From: Arthrobacter sp. ISL-95
Lineage (GTDB): Bacteria > Actinomycetota > Actinomycetes > Actinomycetales > Micrococcaceae
Direction: 5' to 3'
Assembly (NCBI RefSeq): GCF_018613695.1
Contig: NZ_JAGGPR010000007.1
Span: 62,001 to 126,000 of the forward strand
Length of the DNA: 64,000 nt
Under the pieces are notes generated by a model. It saw only the letters and a program-made list of their open reading frames with translations, did not search any database and was not told the origin of the DNA. This document shows, piece by piece, positions 53,125-61,543 of this stretch; position 1 is the first letter of the stretch; the number at the start of each line of letters is the position of its first letter. A program made the translations under genes and the position numbers.

Positions 53125-53190
53125 ATGGCAGATCCCCAGTAAACCCAGGTCCGCGACGAATACCCGCTTAGGAAAACGGTCGAATAGCGC
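53125..53190 (+). pseudogene. Possible oxidoreductase start, degraded
   Basis: A good ribosome-binding site (GGAAGGAG) precedes an ATG reading MADPQ, stop, TQVRDEYPL. This resembles the first residues of stress-type short-chain dehydrogenases (MADPxxTxxRDEYP). Nothing further is recognisable, and 53190-53365 is without a gene. The call rests on a very short match. Confidence 0.3.
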
Positions 53191-53365
53191 TCTGCTAGCG
53201 GCCATGTTTCACAACTCGGCAGCGGGCGTTATCGGACAAGCGGGCACAACCTCACTTTGATGGCGGTCTGCGGCGGTCGCTGCCTCCCGCAGTTGCCTGG
53301 CCGGTTCAGTCCCACCCTTTTTACACCCTTTGACACCACCCCAGTACCCAGGAATGAGGCCAATC

Positions 53366-54106
53366 GTGGCGCAACAAAATCTACTGCCCGCGAGTTTCGT
53401 CGTGGACCGCATGCAGGATCTTGTTCTGGAATCCCAGGATGTGAAGGAGATGCTGGACGAGCTTGCTGATTTCTCGTCGGCCACCTTGACTGATCCTGCC
53501 CTCGCTTTCTGCAGCATCACGCTCATGCGGCGGAAGAAGCCCGTGACGGTGGCCAGTAGCGAAGAGCGGGCCCTGCGCCTGGATCAAGCGCAATACAGCA
53601 GCGGTCTGGGCCCATGCCTTGGTGCGATCCGCGCGCAGGTGGTGGTGCATGCCCCTGACTTGGCCAACGATGACCGCTGGCCTTCCTTCGCATCGGCTGC
53701 AGTCCACGAGGGCGTGAGGTCAAGTCTGTCCGTACCGCTGGCCCTCGCGGGGGAGGGCGAGGCAAGCCTGAATCTATACTCCACCAGGGTTCGCGGGTTC
53801 ACCGAGGTGGACATTGATTCGGTTCAGGCGTACACCTATCACGCGGCCAAGGCAGTCCGCCTACGGGTACGTCTCAGCCAGCTGGCCGAGACGAAGAAGA
53901 ACCTTCTCGCCACCCTGGAATCCCGGACCACCATCGACCTCGCGGCTGGTGCCATCATGGCCCAGAACCGCTGCAGCCAGGAAACGGCAATGAAGATCCT
54001 GCAGGTCGCTTCGAGCACCCGCAACGTCAAACTCCGGGACGTCGCCGCAACGGTGGTCGCGGCCCTGACGAAGAACCCGGAGGTCCGGACCTACTTCGAC
54101 GAGTAG
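53366..54106 (+). CDS. GAF-ANTAR regulator (family D, copy 2)
   Basis: A protein of about 246 residues. The GAF domain (about 20-170: LAFCSITLMRRKKPVTVASS, YSSGLGPCLGAIRAQ, GVRSSLSVPLALAGEGEASL) is followed by a short coiled segment (LRVRLSQLAETKKNLLATLE). An ANTAR domain closes the protein (about 190-240: IDLAAGAIMAQNRCSQETAM, with the ASSTRNVKL loop). Its presumed role is ligand-controlled antitermination on RNA. I chose the GTG at 53366 with GAGG upstream; an ATG lies at 53354. It is a paralogue of 28189-28980. Confidence 0.88.
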   Translation: MAQQNLLPASFVVDRMQDLVLESQDVKEMLDELADFSSATLTDPALAFCSITLMRRKKPVTVASSEERALRLDQAQYSSGLGPCLGAIRAQVVVHAPDLANDDRWPSFASAAVHEGVRSSLSVPLALAGEGEASLNLYSTRVRGFTEVDIDSVQAYTYHAAKAVRLRVRLSQLAETKKNLLATLESRTTIDLAAGAIMAQNRCSQETAMKILQVASSTRNVKLRDVAATVVAALTKNPEVRTYFDE

Positions 54107-54340
54107 GGAACTGAAGATGTCTCTTCATTTCGCGGGATTCCCCGGGGACGGTGCCGTAGGGGCTTCTGCTCTTCGGGGGACCAGGCCTCTGCCAGCCAGT
54201 CGGGTTTAGCGACCGGTCGATGGCTCTGCCCACCTGTGGTTTTGATTCGGAGGGTAGGGCTGCATCCCGGGTCTCCTCCGAACCGAAGTACACAGCATGC
54301 CGGTCATGAAACGCATCAGTCCCGAGGAAGGGGTCCCGTT

Positions 54341-54637
54341 ATGAGCATCACCGAAGCTACTCTTACCGCCGTCCTGAAGGTGCGCGGTGTGCCGGCTCAG
54401 TTCCTCCATGATCCGGTGCTGCGCGCCGTCGCGTACGTCCTGGCGGCCCTCGAGGAACCAACCAACGAGGTAGAGCGGTGTTTTTATGACACCGAAACAC
54501 CCCTTGACCCCGCTGCGCCGGGGGAAACACCCCGCCCGTTCACCAACCGCGAGCTGCTCGCGGAGATCCACACGGCCCGGCTGTTCCACCGGGTTAACCA
54601 ACTAAGCACCGCATACCATCAAGCCGAAGCCGGATAA
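54341..54637 (+). CDS. Small protein family A, copy 3
   Basis: A 98-residue protein: MSITEATLTAVLKVRGVPAQ, then AALEEPTNEVERCFYDTETP and TNRELLAEIHTARLFHRVNQ. It is the most diverged of the three copies. GAGGAAGGGG precedes the ATG, as in copy 1. A terminator follows at 54659. The function is unknown. Confidence 0.75.
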   Translation: MSITEATLTAVLKVRGVPAQFLHDPVLRAVAYVLAALEEPTNEVERCFYDTETPLDPAAPGETPRPFTNRELLAEIHTARLFHRVNQLSTAYHQAEAG

Positions 54638-54658
54638 GACGCGGGCCGGCACACGTAA

Positions 54659-54687
54659 GGAACTCCCACCAGGAGTGGGCCAGTTCC
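54659..54687. terminator. Terminator hairpin after family A copy 3
   Basis: GGAACTCCCAC pairs with GTGGGCCAGTTCC (one bulged base) across CAGGA. Confidence 0.55.
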
Positions 54688-54802
54688 TGGGAAGCGGGAC
54701 ATTTGGGTGCTGCCTTTAATCACGGGGAAAGTTCAAGGAGAGGTTTTGGGTGAGACAGGGCGGCCCTTGCCGGTTGTTCGCGTCGGCTACCTAGGATGGA
54801 GG

Positions 54803-55216
54803 ATGCCTGACATTGAGCGTTGGCCTGCCTGGCACTTGCTGTCCACCTCCGCCCGGTTGGTTGAACGGAGGTGGAATGAGTGCCTTCAACCCCTTGGACT
54901 CACGTCCGCGGGGGTCATTGCTTTGCAGATGCTGGGCAGCGCCGTGCCTTGCGCCCAGTTCGAACGCGCCGAGGCCATCGGTGTCAGAGCCCAGTCCCTG
55001 GGAGAAACTCTGACCAGGCTCCAAACCCAAGGATGGGTAAACCTCGAGCGAATGGGCCGGGTGCAGAACGTGTCCCTGACCAAGGACGGGGAGAAAATAC
55101 TGGAACGAATAAGTGAAGCCGAACAAGAGATATCAACCCAGCTCAGCCTCGATGGCCGTCTCCGGGGTGAACTTGAAGCCCTCGTTGAGAACCTGACACC
55201 TCCTTTCCTCCCCTGA
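54803..55216 (+). CDS. MarR-like regulator (family E, copy 2)
   Basis: A protein of about 137 residues beginning MPDIERWPAWHLLSTSARLV, a paralogue of 25341-25742. The recognition region is ERAEAIGVRAQSLGETLTRL, the wing is RMGRVQNVSLTKDGEKILER, and a C-terminal helix follows. Some 32 residues of open frame upstream lack family character, so I use the shared MPDIE start. The two copies share the unusual RAQSLGETL block. The signal is unknown. Confidence 0.75.
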   Translation: MPDIERWPAWHLLSTSARLVERRWNECLQPLGLTSAGVIALQMLGSAVPCAQFERAEAIGVRAQSLGETLTRLQTQGWVNLERMGRVQNVSLTKDGEKILERISEAEQEISTQLSLDGRLRGELEALVENLTPPFLP

Positions 55217-55240
55217 CATGCCGGTGCTCCGAGGAATTCA

Positions 55241-55499
55241 GGGGTCGTTCTGGACGTCGATGATTCCCAGGCGGCTACGGCTAAGGTCACTGAAGGTGCA
55301 GACGGCGGCGATTACCCGGCGCTGGTCGACATCGCCAAGCCGTGTGCCGCTTCGCGAATTGCCTTGCTGGTTCAAGTCCGCTTGACCGGGTCGTTGCAAA
55401 CTTCACCATGGGACTGCATGCACTGCCGTGGCCTACACGCCCTTTTTACCTCCCGTAACGAGGCCACGGCCTGGCTTCTCCATACTCGGCGTCTCTGAC
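55241..55499 (+). pseudogene. STAS/SEC14-like remnant (family C, copy 4)
   Basis: VVLDVDDSQAATAKVTEGAD, then YPALVDIAKPCAASRIALL match the middle of family C, after which the frame changes and ANFTMGLHALPWPT can be read in another frame. NEATAWLLHTRRL closes it. The N-terminal strand with the WxxG motif is missing. Confidence 0.6.
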
Positions 55500-55672
55500 C
55501 TGGGCCCGTTGCTTTCAGGCGGCGAGAGTCGCTGCTGTTCTAAATGGAGCCCAGGACGGCGACAGCCAATCAGAGCATCCATGCATCGCATTCCAACCGG
55601 GGTGTCCCTTTCGGAGCTCGATACCCGCCCTGATGTTCCCGGGGCAGGGCTGAGGGCAGGTACTGTTCTAGG

Positions 55673-55981
55673 GTGGCTACGCGAACAATCATCTCTTTGC
55701 ATGACGACCTGGACGGTTCGGATGCCGAGGAAACACTTTTCTTCGCCCTTGACGGCACTGAGTACGAGATTGACCTGAACGGACCCAACGCCGAGGGGCT
55801 GCGGGTGGCACTACGCCCGTTCGTCGCTGCGGCCCGCACGGTGCAAACACCAGCAAAGGCAAATCCCCGACGGGGCCGTAACGCCAAGGTGCGTGCCTGG
55901 GCCAAGGACAACGGCATCCACGTTGCGGATCGCGGAACGATCAGCGCCGAAGTCCTGGAACGCTTTAAAGCCGCGCACTGA
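55673..55981 (+). CDS. lsr2: Lsr2 nucleoid-associated protein
   Basis: A 102-residue H-NS-like protein. The N-terminal dimerisation domain reads MATRTIISLHDDLDGSDAEE and TLFFALDGTEYEIDLNGPNA. The C-terminal DNA-binding domain has the RGRNAKVRAWAKDNGIHVAD block with an AT-hook-like RGR, and ends ISAEVLERFKAAH. Lsr2 silences AT-rich and foreign DNA, which fits this accessory region. It starts at a GTG at 55673. The segment 55500-55672 holds no gene. Confidence 0.93.
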   Translation: MATRTIISLHDDLDGSDAEETLFFALDGTEYEIDLNGPNAEGLRVALRPFVAAARTVQTPAKANPRRGRNAKVRAWAKDNGIHVADRGTISAEVLERFKAAH

Positions 55982-56032
55982 CCCGAACAGAAGACGCTAC
56001 CGGGCCTGCTTCGCGATCTGGTGTAACCCCGG

Positions 56033-56338
56033 TCAGCCGTCCTGAAGCCATCCGCCGGCTACCAGGCGCTGCCTGAGGGCGATTTTGCTAAGTGGCTCGT
56101 CACTGTCCTGAAACTTCCGGCGGACGGAGACAAGATGCTTCTTCACCCCGTCCGCGCTGATCCCCAGGGCTTGGGCGACCTCCGCCATCGTGGGCCCGTC
56201 ACGGCCAAGATAGATCGAAACCACCTGATGCCCCCTGGCGCTCAGTTGCGGAGCAGTGTCCTGGACAGCCAGGACCGCGGCGACGTCGTCCGTAGTCGGG
56301 AGTTGGAGCTTTTCAGCGGCTGAGAGCGGCAAAGGCAT
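56033..56338 (-). CDS. LuxR-type helix-turn-helix protein, possibly truncated
   Basis: A 101-residue product with a LuxR/GerE helix-turn-helix: LSARGHQVVSIYLGRDGPTM and AEVAQALGISADGVKKHLVS. No receiver or other N-terminal domain remains. The truncated IS110 copy ends about 40 bases upstream, so the gene may have lost its N-terminus to the insertion. It could still be made from the ATG at 56338. Confidence 0.65.
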   Translation of the reverse strand: MPLPLSAAEKLQLPTTDDVAAVLAVQDTAPQLSARGHQVVSIYLGRDGPTMAEVAQALGISADGVKKHLVSVRRKFQDSDEPLSKIALRQRLVAGGWLQDG

Positions 56339-56374
56339 GCCCGGCCCAAGAGCGGAAATAGAACTTCATGCTGA

Positions 56375-57148
56375 TCATTTTCCTATCCGGTCGGGGTTGT
56401 CTCCGACGGTGACCAGAAGTTGGCTGGCTACTTCCGTTCCGACACCTGGAAGGTCGCAGAGCATCGGGGCGTAGGTGTCGAGGATCTCCTGGAGCGCCGC
56501 ATCGGCGGTGGCGATTTCTGCCCCGAGTGAATCGCAGCGGCTGGCCAAGGCCTTCAATGTCAGAAGGCACACGTACTCGGGGTCAGCCATGTGGCCCGAA
56601 GGTCTCGTGCGTTGCAGGGCCGTAATCATCGCCGCGGTGCCCAGCCCTCTGTACTTTGCCCGGAGTTTGTCCGGAGCTGAAACGAGAAGACCCTTGATCT
56701 GATTGACGGCCGCTGTTCGGGCCTTCATAGCCGATGCGCGTCCGGCGCGCAGGATTCGCAGGCATTCAACGGGACCGTCTTTGGCTTTCGGAATCGACGT
56801 AGTCCGGCCGTCGAGTACGGATTGGGCGGCCTGGTATGCGTCCAGAGGATCGGACTTGCCTTTCATCCGGCGCGCTGCCCGGTTCGGGCGGTTCACTTCG
56901 AGTACACGCAACCCGTCACTACGCAGGATCCGGGAGAGCTCGGCCCCGTACGAGCCTGTTCCTTCGACCCCTACGGCGGTGACTGTGCCATGGCTGGTGA
57001 TGAAGTCCACGATTTTGCGGTGTCCGGATGCTACTGCCAGGAATTCTTTGTCGGCGAGTGGCTTTCCGTGTTCGCTGATGATGGCCACGTGGTGTGTATC
57101 GGCGTGCGTGTCGATGCCGGCGATAACGTTGGTTGGTTCTGTTGCCAA
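56375..57148 (-). pseudogene. IS110 transposase, 3'-truncated
   Basis: The 257-residue product has the DEDD N-terminal domain (VIAGIDTHADTHHVAI, GVEGTGSYGAEL, GKSDPLDAYQAAQSVL) and the start of the transposase_20 domain (LPGVGTEVASQLLVTVGDNP). It stops at DRIGK, before the serine-containing SGK segment. It cannot be active alone. Confidence 0.88.
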
Positions 57149-57198
57149 GGTGGAAGCGGCCCCCAGTCGAGTTCGATGGCTGATGAGTGGGGGCAGGC

Positions 57199-57358
57199 CA
57201 GGTGGGCAGACAGAACGGTAATGGGATTAGTCGTATCAGGCTCCTATGAAGTCATGTCCGCCTGGCACATTACCCCCTTTGATGGACCTTGAGCCGGCGG
57301 ACAAATCGTCGGTAAGACAGTGCCGCCAGGCACGTCAGTTTTTTGCTGAGTCACGCCG
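57199..57358 (-). ncRNA. Candidate IS110 bridge RNA region (copy 2)
   Basis: A non-coding stretch upstream of the truncated transposase, sharing conserved blocks with 18524-18677 (see that entry). The intervening loops differ, as expected if guide loops changed with target. Confidence 0.45.
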
Positions 57359-57418
57359 GCTCAAGACCTTTTCCAGTATTACCGTTTTTTGGCTGCTGTC
57401 CTTATGTTGTTACCGGGA

Positions 57419-57727
57419 TCAGTTCCGCGGCCGTTGTAGGGTCGTGGCTACCCAGGGGAGACAGGCATGGCTTTGGTTGCTGTGGCCGATCAGGCCGGTG
57501 GAACGGTGATAGGCGTCCGCCATCGTTACGGTTGCCGCCTCGTGCCGGGCGGAGGTGTAGGGGAAACCGGCCCGGGTGAGGTGGCTGATCAGGTGGGCGT
57601 TGCCGTTGCCCATCAGCCCGAAAAGATGGCCGGTGCGCGCTCTCAGCGCCTCGGCTACGGCCATGGAAACGGTCGGAGCTGCGGGGACGAAGTAGGGGGC
57701 GAGAGGGACTGAGACAGTAGTGGTCAC
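57419..57727 (-). pseudogene. Thiamine-diphosphate enzyme, N-terminal fragment
   Basis: VSMAVAEALRARTGHLFGLM, then GNGNAHLISHLTRAGFPYTS and RHEAATVTMADAYHRSTG are the start of an acetolactate synthase-like ThDP enzyme, with the conserved Glu in RHE. After residue 78 the sequence leaves the family and stops. It lies between the IS110 left end and the GlcD-like gene and was probably cut by the insertion. Confidence 0.75.
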
Positions 57728-57766
57728 GGTGTTCTTTCTCTGGAAAGGTAATTGGGAGGGTGACGG

Positions 57767-59146
57767 CTAGCTGTCGGCGAACACTTTTCCCGGGTTAAGG
57801 ATGTTGGCCGGGTCGAAGATCGCCTTGATCTGGCGCTGCAGCTGGTACTGGTCGGGGCCGAGCTCGTCGGCGAGCCAGGCGCGCTTGAGCAGGCCCACGC
57901 CATGTTCGCCGGTAAGCGTGCCGCCGACTTCCAAGGCGTAGGTAAACAGCTCCCCGGCGGCCGCCCAAATGGTTTCCGGGACAGTGCTGCCGTTGAATAC
58001 GAAGGTTGGATGCAGGTTTCCGTCGCCGGCATGGCAGGTGGTGGGGATGATGAGGTCGTACTTGTGCTCCAGCTCGCGGATCTTGGCGAACGCGGCATTC
58101 ATCATGTTCCGGGGCACCGCGATGTCCTCGACGAGCATCGTGCCCATGGACTCCAGCGCGGGGAAGGCCTGGCGGCGCAGCCCGACGAGTCGCTCGGCCT
58201 CGGACGCATCGACGGTGGTCTCGGTTCTGCCGCCGGCAGCATTGATCAGATCGGTGACCTGCTTTGCCGTGTCCGCTGCTGCCGGTCCATCGCATTGAAC
58301 AAGGAAGTATGCCCCTCCGCGGGAGAGTAGGTCGTCGCCTGTGTAGTGGGCCACGCACTCCAGTGTGCGGCGGTCCATGAGTTCCATGATTGCCGGGACG
58401 TGGCCGGCGCCGGTGATGGCAGCGGAGGCGCGGGCACCTTCTTGGACGGTGTCGAAGAACGCTCCGATGGTGACGATGTCACCGCGGACGAGGGGCTGCA
58501 GCTTCAGGGTTGCCTCAACGATGATCCCGAGCGTTCCTTCCGAGCCGATCATCAGCGCGCAGAGGTCGTAACCGGTAACACCCTTGACCGTGCGGTGCCC
58601 GACAGAGAGCAGGCGCCCGTCGGCCAGGACGACCTTGAGGGCCAGCACGGATTCCCGGGTTACCCCGTACTTGGCGCACAAAAGTCCGCCGGCATTCATG
58701 GCAATGTTGCCGCCGACGGTAGAGATGTCCTTGCTGGCAGGATCGGGCGCCCACCACAGGCCGTGCTGCTCGAGGGTACGGTTCAAGGTTCCGTTGAGGA
58801 TGCCGGGCCCGACGACGGCTAGGCGGTTCTCGACTGAGATCTCGAGAATCTGGTCCATCGCCTGGGTGGAGAGCAGGATTTCGCCGGGACCCGCGATGGC
58901 TCCGCCGACAAGGCCGGTGCCGGCACCCCGGGCGACGATGGGGGTCGCGGTTTCGGAAGCGATCCGGCAAACAATCTGCACGTCCTCGACCGTAGAGGCG
59001 TGGATTGCCGCTGCCGGTGCACCTTCGGAGCGGTGACCTGACCGGTCAGAAGTGTAGGCCAGCAGGTGATCCGGATCGGTGTCGACAAGCCCGGGAAGGG
59101 CAGCCCGGAGTCGTTCGATGGCCTGCAGGCGTTCAGCGACGTGCAT
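57767..59146 (-). CDS. FAD-linked oxidase, GlcD-like (2-hydroxy acid dehydrogenase)
   Basis: A 459-residue flavoprotein. The PCMH-type FAD-binding domain shows PIVARGAGTGLVGGAIAGPG, KDISTVGGNIAMNAGGLLCA and ALMIGSEGTLGIIVEATL. The C-terminal cap has TTCHAGDGNLHPTFVF with the metal-binding His, and GTLTGEHGVGLLKRAWL. This is the glycolate/D-lactate oxidase GlcD family, which oxidises 2-hydroxy acids. It is the last gene of a leftward run with the sulfatase genes, so its substrate may be a hydroxy acid released from a sulfate ester. That link is inference. Confidence 0.88.
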   Translation of the reverse strand: MHVAERLQAIERLRAALPGLVDTDPDHLLAYTSDRSGHRSEGAPAAAIHASTVEDVQIVCRIASETATPIVARGAGTGLVGGAIAGPGEILLSTQAMDQILEISVENRLAVVGPGILNGTLNRTLEQHGLWWAPDPASKDISTVGGNIAMNAGGLLCAKYGVTRESVLALKVVLADGRLLSVGHRTVKGVTGYDLCALMIGSEGTLGIIVEATLKLQPLVRGDIVTIGAFFDTVQEGARASAAITGAGHVPAIMELMDRRTLECVAHYTGDDLLSRGGAYFLVQCDGPAAADTAKQVTDLINAAGGRTETTVDASEAERLVGLRRQAFPALESMGTMLVEDIAVPRNMMNAAFAKIRELEHKYDLIIPTTCHAGDGNLHPTFVFNGSTVPETIWAAAGELFTYALEVGGTLTGEHGVGLLKRAWLADELGPDQYQLQRQIKAIFDPANILNPGKVFADS

Positions 59147-59161
59147 TGTTCCTCGGTTTCT

Positions 59162-60151
59162 TCAGGTTAGGGACCGTGCGGTGCGGAATCCGCAGTTTCC
59201 GCTGGCAGAGTCGGCGGGGGAGTAACTGCGGGCAGCAACCCGGTAGCGGTTGCAGTAGGAGTCATGGCACAGGTAGGAGCCGCCGCGCATGACACGTCCG
59301 GCGCCGATGGTCGGCCCTTGGGGGTCGTTGATCGGTGAATTGCGGTAGTACTTGGGCAGGAACCAGTCCTGGCACCACTCCCATACGTTCCCGCTCGTGT
59401 CGTGCAAGCCATAGCCGTTGGGCGGAAAGCTGCCGACTGGGGCTGTGCCCAGATAACCGTCGGCCTCAGTGTTGAGTAGTGGGAACTCTCCCTGCCATAT
59501 ATTGCAGCGATGTTGGCCGTCCTCCGGATGCAGTTCATCGCCCCAGGCGTAGCGCTTGCCGGCCAACCCGCCCCGTGCCGCATACTCCCACTCAGCTTCC
59601 GTTAGCAGCCGCCGTCCGGCCCAGGCGCAGTAGGCCATGGCGTCGTTCCAGGACACATGGGCCACCGGATGTTCGGCGAAGTCCTTCCAGATTGAGCGGG
59701 GGCCGTTGGGGTGTGCCCAGTCGGCCCCGCGGACTGCCAGCCACCAGGTGGCACCGGTTAAGGGGCCCAGGATGTCCTGTTCCTTGGCCTGCACGAGAAG
59801 ATGGAAAACGGCCGAGGAGCCAAGTTGTTCGGATTCTGTCCGATATCCAGAGTCCTCAATGAACTTCGCGAATTGGGCGTTGGTGACGGCGGTGGCGTCC
59901 ACGGCGAAGGAAGATACTGCCACTGGGTGGACGGGGGTCTCCCCGTCGGCAGGATAGCCCTCATCGAATGCATCCCCCATCTCGAAGCTCCCCGCGGGAA
60001 CCACCACGTCCTCACCCGCGTGTCGCGTATCCTTTCCCTCGCTTGGCGTTCCCCCGCTGGACAGAAGTCCTACGGAGGGGTGGAGGAGCGTCGCGTCGCC
60101 CGAGGCGGTGTACGGTGCGCAGCAACTGCGGTGCGGGGAGCTGGCGGTCAT
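59162..60151 (-). CDS. Formylglycine-generating enzyme (sulfatase activator)
   Basis: A 329-residue protein that oxidises a sulfatase Cys to formylglycine. The FGE-sulfatase domain shows GSFEMGDAFDEGYPADGETP, HPVAHVSWNDAMAYCAWAGR, LLTEAEWEYAARGG and NVWEWCQDWF. The two active-site cysteines lie near the end at about C295 and C300 in RGGSYLCHDSYCNRYR, as in bacterial aerobic FGE. The start ATG overlaps the stop of the MHS transporter (ATGA). With the sulfatase two genes upstream it forms a self-contained enzyme and activator pair. Confidence 0.93.
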   Translation of the reverse strand: MTASSPHRSCCAPYTASGDATLLHPSVGLLSSGGTPSEGKDTRHAGEDVVVPAGSFEMGDAFDEGYPADGETPVHPVAVSSFAVDATAVTNAQFAKFIEDSGYRTESEQLGSSAVFHLLVQAKEQDILGPLTGATWWLAVRGADWAHPNGPRSIWKDFAEHPVAHVSWNDAMAYCAWAGRRLLTEAEWEYAARGGLAGKRYAWGDELHPEDGQHRCNIWQGEFPLLNTEADGYLGTAPVGSFPPNGYGLHDTSGNVWEWCQDWFLPKYYRNSPINDPQGPTIGAGRVMRGGSYLCHDSYCNRYRVAARSYSPADSASGNCGFRTARSLT

Positions 60152-61482
60152 GTGAGCTTGGACTCTTGTATGCGGGGCTCCGTTACTGGTCGGCGGCCGG
60201 ACTGGACTGAGCGCAGGAACAGCAGCGAAACCAGAGTGATGGCGCCGCCTGCGGCCAGGTACAGGGACACGGTCCAGGACTGCCCGCTGGAGCTTTCCAT
60301 GAGGAGGCTGGCGATGAACGGTGCCAGGCCGCCGCCGAGGACAGCGCCGAGGGAGTAGCCGACCGAGACTCCGCTGTAAGCGACTTTGGTCGGGAACAGT
60401 TCCACCAGGAATGCGGCCAGGGGTCCGAATACGGCTGAGGCGCCGATGAAGCCGATGACCATCGCGGTCATGACCAGCGGAGGCTGGGCGGTGTTGAGCA
60501 GCCCGAACATCGGGAAGGGGTACAGGACGATGAACAGCGCTCCGGCGAGCATGACCTTCATCCGGCCGATGCGGTCAGAGAGCCAGGCGAAGAGAAGGAT
60601 CGAGATGATCATTGCCACCGATCCAATTTGGGTGTTCTGAAGCATGAAGTCCCGCTCAAGCTTGAGGAACTGGGTGCCGTAGGCCAGAGAGTAGCTGATG
60701 AGTACCCAGACAAAAGCGTTGAAGCCCAGATTCACGCCGATGGAGACGAGGACCAAGCGCCAGGATCGTTTGATGACCTCGACCATTGGGGCCTTGACGC
60801 TGCCCTCGCTTTTCTTCAGCTTCTGAAACTCCGGGCTTTCGGTGACGGTGGCCCGGATGACCATACCCACTCCGAGCAGGATGAAACTGATCACAAAAGG
60901 AATGCGCCAGCCCCAGGTAAGGAAGTTCTCCCCGGTCGCGGAGATGGTGACGCCCATGACTCCAGCGGCCAGCAGGGTGCCACCCGGACTGCCCAGGAAT
61001 GCCCAGCTGCCGTACCAGCCGCGACGGTGGGCCGGTGCGTGTTCAACGGCCATCAGCACAGCTCCGCCCTGCTCGCCGCCGTGGAACAGGCCCTGCAACA
61101 ACCGCAGGGCCACCAGCAGGATCGGTGCCCAAATACCTACCTGGGCATGGGTGGGCAGCAATCCCATCAGGGTGGTGCAGCCGCCGGCTCCCATCAGCGA
61201 AATGACCAGGAGTTTCTTGCGTCCCAGTTTGTCCCCGTAGTGCCCGAAGATCATGGCGCCCAGCGGGCGGGCCAGGAAGCCCACGCTGAGGGTGGCGAAG
61301 GAGAAGACAATACCCAGGGAGGGCGGGACGTCGGAGAAGAAGACGGTGCTGAAGACCAGGGCGGAGGCTACGCCGTAGATCTGGAAGTCGTAGGCTTCGA
61401 TCGTGGTGCCGACGGCGCTGCCGACGGCGGCCTTGCGCACCATGTGCAGCTGGGCAGGAGAGGTTTGGGTTGTTGCGGACAT
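60148..61482 (-). CDS. MHS-family MFS transporter
   Basis: A 444-residue transporter with 12 membrane segments and the metabolite:H+ symporter layout: GSAVGTTIEAYDFQIYGVAS, FLARPLGAMIFGHYGDKLGR and GGEQGGAVLMAVEHAPAHRR. Members take up organic acids, betaines and similar compounds. Its place between the sulfatase and FGE genes suggests uptake of a sulfated or hydroxy-acid substrate. It is coupled by overlap to FGE and lies 61 bases downstream of the sulfatase. Confidence 0.9.
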   Translation of the reverse strand: MSATTQTSPAQLHMVRKAAVGSAVGTTIEAYDFQIYGVASALVFSTVFFSDVPPSLGIVFSFATLSVGFLARPLGAMIFGHYGDKLGRKKLLVISLMGAGGCTTLMGLLPTHAQVGIWAPILLVALRLLQGLFHGGEQGGAVLMAVEHAPAHRRGWYGSWAFLGSPGGTLLAAGVMGVTISATGENFLTWGWRIPFVISFILLGVGMVIRATVTESPEFQKLKKSEGSVKAPMVEVIKRSWRLVLVSIGVNLGFNAFVWVLISYSLAYGTQFLKLERDFMLQNTQIGSVAMIISILLFAWLSDRIGRMKVMLAGALFIVLYPFPMFGLLNTAQPPLVMTAMVIGFIGASAVFGPLAAFLVELFPTKVAYSGVSVGYSLGAVLGGGLAPFIASLLMESSSGQSWTVSLYLAAGGAITLVSLLFLRSVQSGRRPVTEPRIQESKLT

Positions 61483-61543
61483 TTACACACCTTTGTGATC
61501 AGACCGGATGGATGGAATTTGGTTGGGTGGGCAGGTCGTGGGC

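Larger units (their letters stand above)
56375..57358 (-). mobile_element. IS110-family element, truncated copy
   Basis: The left end and about two thirds of the transposase remain; the right part is deleted next to the LuxR-type gene. It is related to, but clearly diverged from, the complete element at 17230-18680. Confidence 0.75.

Noticed and set aside
54659-54700. Possible fourth copy of the 28-bp dispersed palindrome.
   Set aside because: The sequence is better explained as a terminator stem (GGAACTCCCAC with GTGGGCCAGTTCC); similarity to the repeat is partial.
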